This document shows positions 48,978-62,180 of a stretch of DNA of 64,000 nucleotides, piece by piece. The DNA comes from Pipra filicauda (Eukaryota; Chordata; Aves; Passeriformes; Pipridae), in contig NW_024104406.1 of the NCBI RefSeq assembly GCF_003945595.2, positions 124,001 to 188,000 of the forward strand. The letters run 5' to 3'. The translations under genes and the position numbers were made by a program. Each line of letters starts with the position of its first letter. The first letter of the stretch is position 1. The notes under the pieces are model-generated. The model did no database searches, was not told the origin of the DNA, and saw nothing but the letters and a program-made list of their open reading frames with translations.

Positions 48978-51663
48978 CTAAAGGGGGCAAAATAAAAAAC
49001 AGATCAGGTGGTTTAGCACCTTGAAAAGCTGCCAGCATGCACCAGGAGATGCAACAGAGCAACTCAAGTAATGATGCCAATCGCCTTAAAGAAAGCAAAT
49101 GATGATTCCCAACTGGCATCTGGAAGGAGAGCAGGGTTTTCACACCCCAAAGCTGTCATAAATTAAGGTATTGAACACCCAAACACTGCCCACAGCACAG
49201 GCTCTACTCACACAGAACTCCCACAGCACCTCAAGTTTTTGCTGATTTTGCCCCAAATCTGAAGCATCAAAGATTCAAGAAGACCCTCTGATTTTCAGTG
49301 TATTGTACAGAGAATAAAACAAACACCAGACATCCCATTGAATCAATTAATGGGCACAGCACCCTCAAATTGTGGCTCCTGAGATAAAATGACCATCATC
49401 TTACCTTATGGACCTGTCCCTTGCCTCAGATACATTTTTCCATGGTCCTGTGCTAGTGAGGAGTAGATAAACTCCTTTTTCTTTCTCTCCAAGAGATTTT
49501 GAACCCATCAGGATTCAAACAGCAGCACTTTCCCCCTGCCAAGTCCCCCTTTCCCAGAGATGTCCGTATCTGGCACCAGGTACGAAATGCTACAGCCACC
49601 TCCCTCCTACAGTCACACTTTTTATTTCTCTTGTACTGCTTAAAACCCACAGAACACAAACCTCTGGTGCTGGAACACCAAATGAGCAGCTGATTCCTCG
49701 AACTTCCTCACTACAAGAAGATGACAGCCCAGCAGCAGCCCCAAATGAAAGTAAATCCAGAGTTAATGGGCCTCAGTTCTCCACCAATCAGTTCCAAAAC
49801 TCCAAACTGCCCTGGGAGATGCCAAAGAGTTATCCCAGTATAAAGACAAAAGGGAACTGCAGAGAAATGCCAGACCCTCAGAGCCAGGATCTGGGCCATC
49901 AAGTGACTCAATACAGATTACAGTTCACATGATGCACATCCTAACATTAAACTTATCCTAATATTGAGCTTTCCCTTGAGCGCTGCCCCGCTGGAGCAGG
50001 ACCTCACAACTCTGACAGTTCTTCCCTCGTGGCATCAACGAAACACTCAAGAAGGGTCAAAAAAACATGAGGTCAAAAAACCCACAACAGGTTTAGGGAA
50101 CTTCAGATACTCAGGGTTGGGAAGAGCATTCAGAGGAAGCATTCCACTGGTTGCCCTGTCCTTGCGCTCCTCCCCAGGGTCCCAGACCCAGGACCTTCAA
50201 TTCGAGCACAGCCACCCTCATCTTCCGCATCCACTGCGGGGCTGGGATTTGGAGCTGTGTTTCATTTCTGAGGCCCTCAAACGAGTACAACTTGCCTGTT
50301 GTACTGCCTGCCCCTGCAATATTTCATGCAGTATATTATCCCCAGCCACGCGCTCCTCGCAGCCGGGCAGTGGATGTGTCCCAGCGCGATCCGTCTGGCA
50401 GGGATTCACGGCACACTGCTTGGGAGCAGGACATACATTATACTCTGGAAAGCGTTCCAGCTGCTTTCCTATGGCTTTACTACAGGCACAGATGCAATAG
50501 GGATGATGTCAGTCAAGTGCTGGGTTGGGCTTTGTGGAGCTCTGCAGCTCCAGAGTTTTTCCTCAAGAAGGGGAGGGGGGGGAAAAAAAACCCAGCAAAC
50601 TTAAGCTCGATAATTCCTCACTGAGATTTTATTTCAAAGCTTAGGCCAGGAGGGCTGGCTAGTTTTATTGGTGTTATCAGAGCATATCCAAGACTCACGT
50701 GGGAAGTGCAAACAGGGCTCCAAGTTGGTTACCTTGAGCAAACAGACCTTCCCTCTTCCCTCCTGCACGCTCCATAAATAGGCTATAAAGCATCAGGCCA
50801 CTCCACCCACCCAAACGCTTTCCTCGCGTCTCTAGAGATGTTTATTCTGCATGGAATCAGTGTAACAACAAACATCTGTGCCTTCTGCATCCAAACAACT
50901 GGAATCCAGCAGGATCATGAGCCAAGCGTGAACCCCCTGGAGATGCTCAAAGCCCCAGGAACTCCAGGAACGAAGAGGAGCCAAATCCCCCCCTCCCCCC
51001 CCAAAAAAACCACTCACACACCAGAAGCTGCCACTAATGACTAACAAATTTGGCAAGGTCAGAAAGCAAAGGGGTGTCAATTCAAGCCTTATAAATCCCA
51101 GAGGTGCCACAGGGTTTAGTGGTAACAACCCCAAACATGGCTTGGGGTATTGTGTGAGGTCAAAGCAACGTTAATGAAGTTAATTACTTGTGGTCTCCCA
51201 ACCACTGCTGCACATGAGCCCAGCCCTGCTCTGCATCAGCACCTCCTGCAGACACTCGGCTTTCCCGAAGGATCTGGGAGAAAACATTGCAAGGAGAGAT
51301 GCATAATTAGGTAATTAGCATATGGCAGGCTCTCTTAAAGACAACTGTCTGAGCAGGCTGTCATATTAGCTATTGTACAACTTTAAAAATTATTAATATT
51401 TTTGTGCTCGGGCATCAAAAATTAAATAGGAACATGAAAAGAACAACACAGAGTTTGTATTTTGCCACCCAGGACTCTCTGCACTGGTTTAATTAAGGGC
51501 TTTTGTGTCACTCTGTGTTTACATTTAAACGGGAAGATATAAAAATGATACCCCATTTTGGTCATTTAATACATTTTGTGTATTGCAAACTCCCAGCAAT
51601 AAAAATTTATGGTCTCACAGACCTTTGAAAGGGAACATTTATGGCATTTTAAGTCAATATGTA

Positions 51664-52080
51664 ATCATGGGATGGTTTGGGTTGGAAGGGACCTTAAAGC
51701 TCATCTCATTCCACCCCCTGCCATGGGCAGGGACACCTTCCACCAGCCCAGGTTGCTCCAAGCCTCGTCCAACCTGGCCTTCAACACTTCCAGGGATCCA
51801 GGGGCAGCCACAGCTTCTCTGGCCAACCTGGGCCAGGGCCTCACCACCCTCATACCCAACAATTCCTTCCTAGTATCCCATCTAACCCTGCCCTCCAACA
51901 GTGGGAAGTCATTCCCCCTTGGCCTGTCCCTCCATCCCTTGTCCCAAGTCCCTCTCCAGCTCTCTTGGAGCCCCTTCAGGCACTGGAAGGGGCTCTAAGG
52001 TCTCCCTGGAGCCTTCTCTTCTCCAGCTGAACACCCCCAGCTCTCCCAGCCTGGCTCCAGAGCAGAGGGGCTCCAGCCCT
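51664..52080 (-). repeat. CR1 LINE fragment, about 0.42 kb
   Basis: Reverse CR1 with a well-preserved 3' end: ATCATGGGATGGTTTGGGTT, GGAAGGGACCTTAAAGCTCA, CATGGGCAGGGACACCTTCC, AGAGCAGAGGGGCTCCAGCC. Confidence 0.95.
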
Positions 52081-53417
52081 CCCATCATATATTTTCAGTC
52101 TAATATGTTCTGTATCCTTTTCCACTTGGTTTGAATGAAGATTCTTACTCAAATTAACCCTGGATGCTGATTTTGCTCAGTTTTACTCCACTACCATAAT
52201 TCTACTGGCAACATGAAAAACAGGATCTGCAAACAGGGTTACAGACGGGGCCTTGTGTCCTCCTACATACCAAAATAAACAAATATTTCCAAGGAGCTCA
52301 GAGGCCCTGATAAAAATGACAATAATCATCTGATTAGGAGCAGGTTGACAGAAAGACTAAAATTTCAATGGTCAATCAGGTCTTGTGCAGCCCCTAAATT
52401 TGTAAATAGTGATTGATTTTTCCATTCTGTGCGATCTTTTACTAGTTGGTCACGGTTTAACACACATTCAGAAAGCCCAATCTCTGTATTTTCACTTTCA
52501 GCGCGAGCAACACGTGGCAAAAGTCCAAAATAAACTGTGCACTGGAAGCATCCGTACCCGGCATAAATAATCTGTGACAGCTAAAGCCTGGAATCACGGA
52601 CAGAGTTTGCCAAATATTGAATGATTTGGAAAAAAAAAAAACAGAGATCAGTGTCAGCCTTGAGGCTGCAAAAGGGGCAATTCTGGAAGCAAAGTTCACT
52701 GGGTTTATTATAACATCCCATAACCCGGCGAAGGACTACAAAAATAGTGAGTTTCTCCCTGTTCCCAATCCTCAGGCTTGGTTTCCTCAAGGCAGCCTGG
52801 ATTTATCCATCACCAGCACATCATGTCACACCACGTGGGGCGGAGATTCCAGATAAACTTACGGAATCTGATAGAGAAATGGCCAATCCAAACACACTTC
52901 CCTGATTCATCCGAACCCATCGGCACAAGAGCTCTCCAGATTTTTCTCCTGCAGGAGCAAAGAGCCTCGTGCTCCTGATCCCTGAAATAACACCTTGGTG
53001 ACATCAAGGGTAACACAGCAGTGGTGGCCACCATAGCCCAGGCAGGGGGAATATCCAGGGAGAAGCTCAGCACCTGGGTTTTCACTGCACAGTTTCACAT
53101 GCCAGGTCGTTTCACCACCTGCAGAACACTCAACCCTCTCCTTTTCTCATCTTTCTCTTCCGCGCTCACCCTGTTTTCCTCTTCCCACCGTTTGCTGATG
53201 GGAGAGAAACATTATTGCCACTTAATCATCTACAGCAGCCCAGCTCAAAGAACCTCGTGTGCAAGTGCAGGAGGTGGTGGTATCTAAAACACGCATTTAC
53301 GGACCCAGGTATTGGTGCAGGGAAGACAGGAGGTGCAAAATTTCTCTGAATTTAGTTTTATCCAAAAGAATGGAACCTCTAATGCAGGAACAGTGAGATT
53401 TGCAAGTGTTACAGTGG

Positions 53418-53500
53418 TCATGGAATGATTTGGGTGGGAAAAGACCTTTGAAGGTCATCTGGTCCAACCCTCCTGCATCGAGCAGGGACACCTTCAACCA
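53418..53500 (-). repeat. CR1 LINE 3'-end fragment
   Basis: Reverse CR1: GTCATGGAATGATTTGGGTG, AAGACCTTTGAAGGTCATCT, GGTCCAACCCTCCTGC. It is cut off at about 85 bp. Confidence 0.88.
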
Positions 53501-56500
53501 CGTTTGTCATTGCAATTCAAATGAACTTGTTCAAAAGGGATGATAAGCTTGGATGGAGATGAGAAATCCCCATCAGCACTCCAGGATGGCCTATATGCAG
53601 AAGAAAGGTCTCCTGGCTGAATTTCAGAGCAGTTCATTTGGGCTGAGGCACCCGAGGGAGATGCCAAAGCAGCGAGACAAATTAGAGCAGCAAACGAAAG
53701 CAGAAGTGGAGATGTGGCGGCGGCGGAGGCTCAGCAGCAACACAAGTCCCTGCTGCACCCTGTGTGATGGTGCCAATACAGAGCCAAAACCAACCCCCAA
53801 GGCACCAAACCACCCACCAAGGACACCCAGGCCACGGCACCAACATCCCAACCACACATCTCACTGCTTCAGTGGTTTCTTTCCTCTGTGCTCCCTTTGG
53901 TCCCAATTCCTTCACCAAGAAATTCTTCGCCCTTGCTAAACCCGCTTCATCTTGCTCAGAGTTCAAGGTAAACAGGGGTGAACCTAAAAATTTGGTGTCC
54001 CTTCACTTCCTGCAATTGATTTTGCAGTTAAACCTTCTCGATGTCCCCAGTTCCAGTGGGATTCGTACACTGCTTTTCGGCTGTTTTATCAGGAGTCATA
54101 ATGAAAGGAGAAGCCACGCTTGGGCAGTGCCAAGCACCCTGTCTCTGGCAGAAGGGGATATTTCTGGAAACAAGGGTGACTCCATACTGACTGCTCAGCC
54201 TCCCAGGGGGATTCCCAGAATACAAAAGAACTTGTGAATCCACCACTCAAATTATGCAAATCATTGCCAAAGACGTACAGTTGCCCACACTGGAACTAAA
54301 ATAGGTTGGAAGCGTTTTCTAAGTTGTTCCTGAGCTCAACAGCTTCGCCCATGGCTTGAAAAATTAGAGAAAAGTCACATCAGGCTGTTTTTTCCCAGTA
54401 TTCCACTGGGAATTCAGCACTTTAAGCAACTCTACCAACTCCTTGTCCCTTCCTTCCATAGAGGAGGATGACACTGGAGTTTCAGTTCGTCACCTGGGAG
54501 CTCCTTGCTGGGCACTGGAGGTGATTCTCCTTCTCTTTCAGAGATGGGCTCTGTTCACCCACACTTTAATCTGACATTCCTTGATCTTAAGAAGTCCACA
54601 GATACATGGATGATACACGATAATCCCTTCCAGAGCCTGCAATCACCTCATGTCATGAGGTTTTGATATTCCTCTGCGGTCTGACAACCACTCCACGCTC
54701 CTCTCCTCTAGAGCCGGAACACGGATGAGGATGATGTTATCCACCCATCACATTTGCTGATGCACCTTCTGTGGAATCTACCAGACCTCTCAGCTGAGAC
54801 AAAATGAAAATGGGAAGGAAAAGAACCCAACTAAAAAAAAAGAAAGAATTGCAAGAAAAGCTGTTGTGAAAGGAGCTGCTCCTAGAAGTTGTTACAAACG
54901 TTTCTGAGGAAGAGGAACTGAATCAGGACGTGCATAACAACACAATCACTTACTCTTCCCCTTAAGGTCAAAGAACCTTCTGTGCAGGGGATGAATCAGC
55001 GTTCAAGGAAATCTGGGTTCCGCAGTGACCGCAGCTCTTCCCTACAGGATTCCTGCCCCACTGGTTGGGGACGCCCCCAAAGACAAGGACAAGGGGCAGA
55101 TAAAGGAAAATTAAACCAAGAGACTACAAGAAGGGCTGGGGAGGTCTTGACTGAGGCAACTGCATGGGAGAAGTGATTTCCATCTTGGCTTCCCTCCCAG
55201 CATTTCTGTGTGGAGCTGGGAGACCCAAAGAAACGGTGCCAGGAAAATCTTGCCCCGGATCGTTCCTCTTTCTTGAGCTCCCGATTTGAGTCACTGCATT
55301 TTGACTTCTGGAAGCTCTACTGTTCTCCCAAGACACGTCCCCTATAGAGACAGCGGGGTCCTCCAGCTGCTCCCTGGGCCTTTTTTTGCCAGAAACCAAA
55401 AAAACAGTAATATAAACAATACAATTTAAAAAACCCAAAGAGAATTGCTGGATCCTGTCTCAGGCTGCGAGAGTGGCTGTTGTTGGATTCGCTGCTCCCA
55501 CATTCCCTAGGTGCTTAATGAGAACAGCCAATGGAATGGCAAGGACTAGCAAAAAGCCAGAAACTAAGGAAGAGCCTGGTGTACCCTGAGTGTTTGGACA
55601 TTTCTGGGGGACAAATCCTTGTTACACGTTGCTTTGCTGCTTCTCATGACTAATGAAATAGTCACTGGCCAGAGGTGGGACAACCCTGTTCCAAACACCA
55701 AGATAAATCTGTCATTCACCAAACTGACAGAATCCCATTTCCAGCACCTCCAGGCTTTCCCAGATTAACTCTGGGCATCGGACAGAGCCTCCCTCACCAA
55801 TACAGCAACTCTGCTCACCTGAACAGCCAAAGGATCAGATTTCCCACCCTGCCTGGTTGGATTTGCTCCTTACAGGTGTACACAGAGCAGTTCAGCCTCT
55901 GGAAAGCCAACTGGAAACAAAGTTGGAGTCGGTATCTCAAAAACATAGATCCCTGTCAAATCCCACATGGATGCCAGCTCAGGGCAGAACCAGCACAGGG
56001 AGATGGCTGCAGGGACCATAAATGGGCTCAGGATCAGCCTCTCATCTCACCAAGCACATGCCCAGCTCTTTATATTTTAGTTTGCAGCCCACAATTTCCC
56101 GTTTGGAGCCTGAAAACCAGCAGTGCTTACACTAAAAATCTTTTTGAATCTGTTAAAAAAGAAGGCTAGGAAGTGTAAGAGCAGAGCGACGCTGCCAAGG
56201 ACTAAAGGAACTCACGCTGAGAAGAATCTTCCAGCCCCAAAATAGCTGCAGAAAATCCCTTTTTGAGAGCCTGGGAATTACACCAGCATTAAAGACAAGG
56301 TGCTTCTATCCTAGAGGAGCTCGAGAGCTTCAGAGAACAAAACCTGGGGAATTCAGGGGATCTTTCTCCTCCTAAAACAGCCCTGCAGGCAGCAGGGGTG
56401 GGAGAAGCCTGAGGGGTGTTGTGCCCAAAAGGGAGCCCACTGAAGGATGGGGCAGCTCGCCAGGACCACTCAGAGCTCCAACAAGCAGCACACTTGAAAT

Positions 56501-58955
56501 GACAGCTGAGCAAAAAGGTCCTTCTCTTCCCAGAAGCACCAAGGACGCGCAAACACCGGCACCGAAATGCCACCGAATGGCTGCGTTCGGAAGATCCCAA
56601 AGATAATGGAAATAAAAGGCAGCTCATTAAAAAAAAAAATAAAAATGTTATTTTTATATCTTTTCATCAAGAAATTCTTTCTCACATTTACGGTGAAATG
56701 GCAGAGTATTTTGAACATTGACATATAGGTGTATATTGACACATATCAACTCTCTATATTGCTATACTGATATTTATCAACACACAGATCCATTTGAAAT
56801 GATCTTGTTGGGTTGGAGAACCATGTCCTCCAGAAGATCCTCACCTGGGGGTCTCCTCCCTCAGGAAACTCAACCCACTTCCAGCATGAGCCAAGACAAA
56901 CCGACACTTCTCAGCCTTGCTTCTCATGAAGCCCACGGACATCGTAAAATAAACACCAAACCACCTTGGAAATTGTGACACCTGCGCTGTGTTTCCCTAA
57001 AAATACCGAATTAGGGACAATTTACGTAACTGAATGTCACCATGTTATTTTTGAATACTGGGTCAAGTAGTAATTAATAATTTCAGATGTTTTTCCTGCG
57101 GTCTTAGAGCTTTGAAGTTATTTTGAAGGAGATAATGCAGCTTAGGAGAAAAGCGGAATTGAAGTGCAACAGCACCAGAGGATGGAATAATGTGGTTGCT
57201 GATGTTCTCCCTTTCCTCATTTTATGGAGGATTACGGAGAGTGACCGACAGTGAGGGAGGGATGGTTTTAAAGCCTTCTCACAGAAAACTCTTTTTGGCA
57301 AACAATCCGCTTCCAATCAAATTTTCCAGCATTCCCTATTTTATGGCATTTCCCAAGAATTATTACCTGCGACGCGCCAACACAAACCCAGGAGCTTTCT
57401 CTTCTGCCAAGACAATTCCAGCTTTCCTACTGATGAGAGAGATGCTCCTCAAGACTAGAATGAACACCAAGAATCAGCTCTGGCTGGGCAGCAGCCAAAC
57501 CTCATTCTTTAGTATTTTAGGGAGAGCACACCTGTCAATAAACAAGAGTTTAAACAACTATTTTTCAGCTCCATCTCCTGCTTTTTAAGCGACGCTACAA
57601 TCCAGCTTTTCCTAAGCATCCAAATAGGAATAAACTTATCTTAGGAGTCCACGTGCACCTACCCCTGCAGCTACTGGCTTCTTCTGCTACAGCTCTGATT
57701 TCCCAGACAAAATGACTGAGGCTTCCACTCCAGCCCACCCTCATCCCTTCAAAACCCTCCTTAGACCCTCAGCTAACTTCGCCCCCCCAGCTGCCCCTTC
57801 TGCCTGTGCCTCTTTCCCATTTTCCACGTGCAGATGAAATCATTTCCCCCCCGAGAGAATCAGCTTCTCCACATGAAATGAAGGTCAGCCCTCGGCAGCA
57901 GGAGCTGCAGCCTCGTCAGGAAATCAAGAGGCTGCTCAGGCCTGGATTTAGTTTCACATTTAGTAAAGGATGATGCCGTGTGTTATCTGTCTCCTCTCCA
58001 TGTCCAGTGTCTCACCCAGCTCAGGGATATTTAATAACCTAAAGAGTTTGGAACAGTAATAGAAATAACTGAAAAATAACGTGGGTAGTTTAGGAACTTG
58101 ACCCCTGCAGCCAGAGCAGGCAGGGACCTTCCACTCCTTTAAACTGAGCACTTCAAAATCCTCCAAAATCAGGATTTCTTTTCTATGTAGAACTAGTCAA
58201 AAGCTTGGAACAGCAACCTGAAAACATCCCTCTGCTCCCTGGTGTGTGCAGGAGCAGGATTCCATTATCCAGAGACTGATGCAGAGCTGGTAGCAACCTA
58301 CAGATTCCCTGTACAGCCTATACAGCACAAGGAACAGATCTTAAAGCACTCAGAAATGTGCTGTCAGAGATCAAAGGGAAAAGAATATTAAAGCTGTACT
58401 GTTAGATCTGCTTAGTTACCTTACAAAGGGAAAAAAAAAACAACAAAAAACCCAAAACCAAAACAAACACCAAACAGGATGAGTCAGACTTTAAACAAGA
58501 CTTCCAGCAACTAGTTCACAGAAAAAAAGAAAAAATCAGGCTTTTTTGTCTAAAGGCCATATTTATCAAAAATATTCAGCCCACAGATGATGATAATTTA
58601 CAAGCAAGGGCAGGAATAGGATGTTGGATTTAAACAAGCCACAAAACAATATATTCTATCTCAAAATTAAACTGTCAGGCAAGTGCCACAACACGAGAGT
58701 GGCATTTAAACTTGAAGAAGTGTTCTGAAAGCATCAGGACACGAAACTGAAAAACAAAAGCCTTCTCACAATGCAAGAAGTACTGAAAAATCCCTTGAAT
58801 TAGAGCTGACAGCTCCACTAAAAATAGTTCTTGGCAGCTACCTGAAAACACAGGGTTTGTGGTTCTTTGAAAACATTGATATCAGACAGAGAAGCAAAAA
58901 AAAAAACCCAACAAAAAAAAAGGGGGAGCTATTCAAGTATTTAATCAAAATATTT

Positions 58956-59212
58956 CCCTTGTCCCAAGTCCCTCTCCAGCTCTCCTGGAGCCCCTTTAGG
59001 CACTGGAAGGGGTTCTCAGGTCTCCCTGGAGCTTCTCTTCTCCAGGTGAACACCCCCAGCTCTCCCAGCCTGGCTCCAGAGCAGAGGGGCTCCAGCCCTT
59101 GGAGCAGCTCCGTGGCCTCCTCTGGACTCGCTCCAGCAGCTCCACCTCCTTCTGCTGTTGGACCCCAGAGCTGGAGGCAGCACTGCAGGGGGGGGGGGTC
59201 TCACCTGAGCAG
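58956..59212 (-). repeat. CR1 LINE internal fragment
   Basis: Reverse CR1 lacking the 3' tail: CCCTTGTCCCAAGTCCCTCT, GAGCCCCTTTAGGCACTGG, CTGTTGGACCCCAGAGCTGG. It resembles the inner part of the copy at 16840-17395. The 249-aa open frame at 58857-59606 runs through it and is fortuitous. Confidence 0.92.
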
Positions 59213-61869
59213 AACTTCAAGTCCTGCTCAAGACAAATTCAGCTCCTCCTTGAGGTCAGCAGATATTGCTTTTCCTCAGGGCTCAGAAATGCTTACTGGA
59301 GGCTGCAGAAATTCAGGGATGTTTGATGACCGGCACCAGGGAATCGATGCATCCCTTAGAAATGCCATAATTCACCTTTTTCAAATGCAATTAGCAGTGA
59401 ATTACCAAGGATCTACAGATGATGCTCTGGCCCAGCATTCTGCTGTAATAAATCTGTATTTTATGGTGCCTCTGGGTTATTTAAAGCTGCTTATGGGGGT
59501 TCACACACCTTGTGCTAAAGGAATATCACTGATAAGGATTAGGAGGAAACCATCCCTGATTCCCAAACCTGGCAAACAGGGAAGTCCCTATGGCCCCCCA
59601 ACATGAAGCAGGACAGACAAAACCTACAAACAAGGACTGAGATGACACCAGGGGACAAAGACATATATGGACTTCCCATTTCATTTGAATCCTCCCAGTC
59701 TGGGGCAAAAGCTGGAACAACACCACAGCTGGGATCAGGATTTCATTCTTGCACTTGGGTCACAGCTTCCACCTCCACCAGCCAACCTACAGCTCCACAC
59801 AAAACAGGGGAGCGCAGGAATGTGGCCGGGGAGGAAATACAATCCAAAAGCGCATTCAGGAAAATGAAATTATTTTATAAATCAATATATTAGTCCAATA
59901 AGGTAAGAATTAAGTCGATCGAGGTAACAGCCTGTATCTCATTACATTCCCTGAAAAAACCACCTCGTCTGGAAGCTGCAGATTTGGTTTCTTGGGAGAT
60001 GAAGCAGCAAAAATCGAAATATTCACCAGACTTGCAGTGGAATGATTTCAATGCTTCAGTGGGCACAAATTAAACCTGAGCATATTCAAACCAGCACAAT
60101 GGATTTGCTTTTTCTCTTCAGCACTTCCGTGTGTCCTCCCTTGTCTTTAGGACCGCTTTTCCACCCAGAACATGAAGTGGGGGGATGAGCTTCCCACTTT
60201 TCTCCATTAGCAGGCATGATTTTGCATTAGGACAGAGCACTGCTGTGAGCCAAGAAATTCTGATCTGCTCCTCGAAAAGGGAAGATTAAAACAAAGGGAA
60301 AACAAGGGGGAAACAAAGGGAAAACAAAGGCCCTGGAGCACAGCACGGAGAGAGGTCGAGCATCCTGGGCCGGCCGAAGGAATTAGAGGACAGATTGCAG
60401 CAGCCCAGTATTAAACATCTCCCAGATAATTCCACATCCCAAGCAGAACCAGCAGGGGAGAAAGAGCAGCTCTTCCAAGCCAGGTCAGCCCAAGAGCTCC
60501 TCCGACAGCTGGTGGTGCAATTCCCGCTGGTTGCTCCGGAGGCGGCTCCGGGACGGCGTTTGCCCTGATTGCATCCAGGATAATCGCTCTTATCCCAACA
60601 CGGGGTGCCCGATGCAACAGGAAAAAAAAATCCCTTTTCCACCTCCCGTGTTCATTTCCTACAAAACCTGCTGTAAATCTAAAGCCTCCCCAAGGATATC
60701 TTGGGCTGGAACATGTCTGAGGTGATTCTATAATTATTCAAGGACTAGCAGGGTTATTCCCAGAGGAAGGCATCCAGCCCTCTCTCACCTTTTACTTTCC
60801 CCGACGTGCTGACCTGTCTCTCTCAATTTTTTTTTCCATGTTCAAGCGAAAGCAGAGGCACCTCTTTCCCACAAACACACAGTGAGCTCCACACGAGGAG
60901 GTAAAGATACCCCTCCAAAAACTGCAGCACACCTGGGGTTTAAGCCTCTTCTTCAATAAAAAAAAAAAATCTTAACTATTAATAAAAAATATTAAGTATA
61001 TTCCAGATACTTTCTGTGCCATCGGTACAGAAAAAGACGACTCTGCATCGAGCAAACTTGCAGTGAAGAACTGATTAGAAACACAACCCTAGAGTTCCTT
61101 GAAGCTTTTCAAAAATTATTATGAGCAAGCAAATAGCTTCCATAAGCCTGGAACAATTCCCAGATCTGGCATCCCTGCCCTTGGCAGGGACAGGACGCAG
61201 CCAAGGTCAGCCGGGTGTTATCGGGAGCCACGGAAACGCGATGCTGGTTCTGGTGGAACGGGCTCAGGTAACACCTGGTTTCATTTCCACCTTTTATTTA
61301 CATGAAGGACAACAGGGATGGGAACGCTATCCAGATCTCAGTGGTTTTCCACAAGCACATCATCCCTTAGATGGATTTCTCCACTACCAGAAGTTGGTTT
61401 AGGAGAATCCGACATCAGCCATGAAAGAGAAAACATAAGTTTTTGCCATGTTAAAAATACGACGTAAGATCACAAACCTCTCCCTAAAGCTCAAAGCCAC
61501 CTTCCAAAATCCCACCTAAAAAATGTTACACAACTTCCTTTCCTCGAGTTATTAAATCCTCAATTCATATCCACCGCATGGCAAATATTTCAGCTGAAAC
61601 CTTTGCAGTCCTGTGCACGTGTCGTATCTTACTCACACTCCAAGGATTTCCTTTCAAACTGCTCGGCCACCCCACTGCAGCAACACACCTCAGAGTTCCC
61701 CGAGAGTCACTTCAGCGAGGGGCTGTAAATCCTTTTTAACCCAACGCTTTCAGATTACGACGAATTATTCGCTGGCCCGGGGCCAGCACAACTCTCCCCG
61801 TCAGAAAAAAAAAGAGGTCGGGCAAATCCAATAACGAGTATTTAAAAAGACAAGTCAACAAAATTAGTT

Positions 61870-62180
61870 CCATTTTCTCGCCGGAGGCAAAGCGAGGTCA
61901 TTACGGAGCAGGGAGGGGCGGGGGGGCCAAGAGGAGACGCGGCTATAAAATGATAAAAAAAAAAAAGGCAGCCCGGAATATTTAACCTATCGGGTTTTGG
62001 AATTGCTTCCACTCCATTTCACCGGCAGAATGAGAAACATTAGGACAGGAGCTGCCCGGGGGCCATGACATACACCAAGCCAGCCCCTCTCCCATCATCC
62101 CGGAGCAGATGCCACCTCTCAGCTCTCATCAGGCACCCGGAGACGCGGAGCTCCCGGGATTAGCTGCCGGCACGGAGAAG
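61870..62180. promoter_or_regulatory. Small CpG-rich cluster, possible promoter or early-exon region
   Basis: By hand I count about 18 CpG dinucleotides in roughly 330 bp of moderate GC content. This is close to the number expected without CpG depletion and well above the surrounding intron. It includes GGGAGGGGCGGGGGGGCC and a nearby GGCTATAAAA. It lies about 13 kb upstream of the first coding exon on the MYO9A strand. There is no transcript evidence, and other CpG clusters occur inside the 30-kb intron (for example near 43.2-43.7 kb). Confidence 0.3.

Noticed and set aside
58857..59606. 249-codon + strand open frame
   Set aside because: Its middle is antisense CR1 sequence (58956-59212) and the rest has no recognisable domain, codon pattern or splice context.
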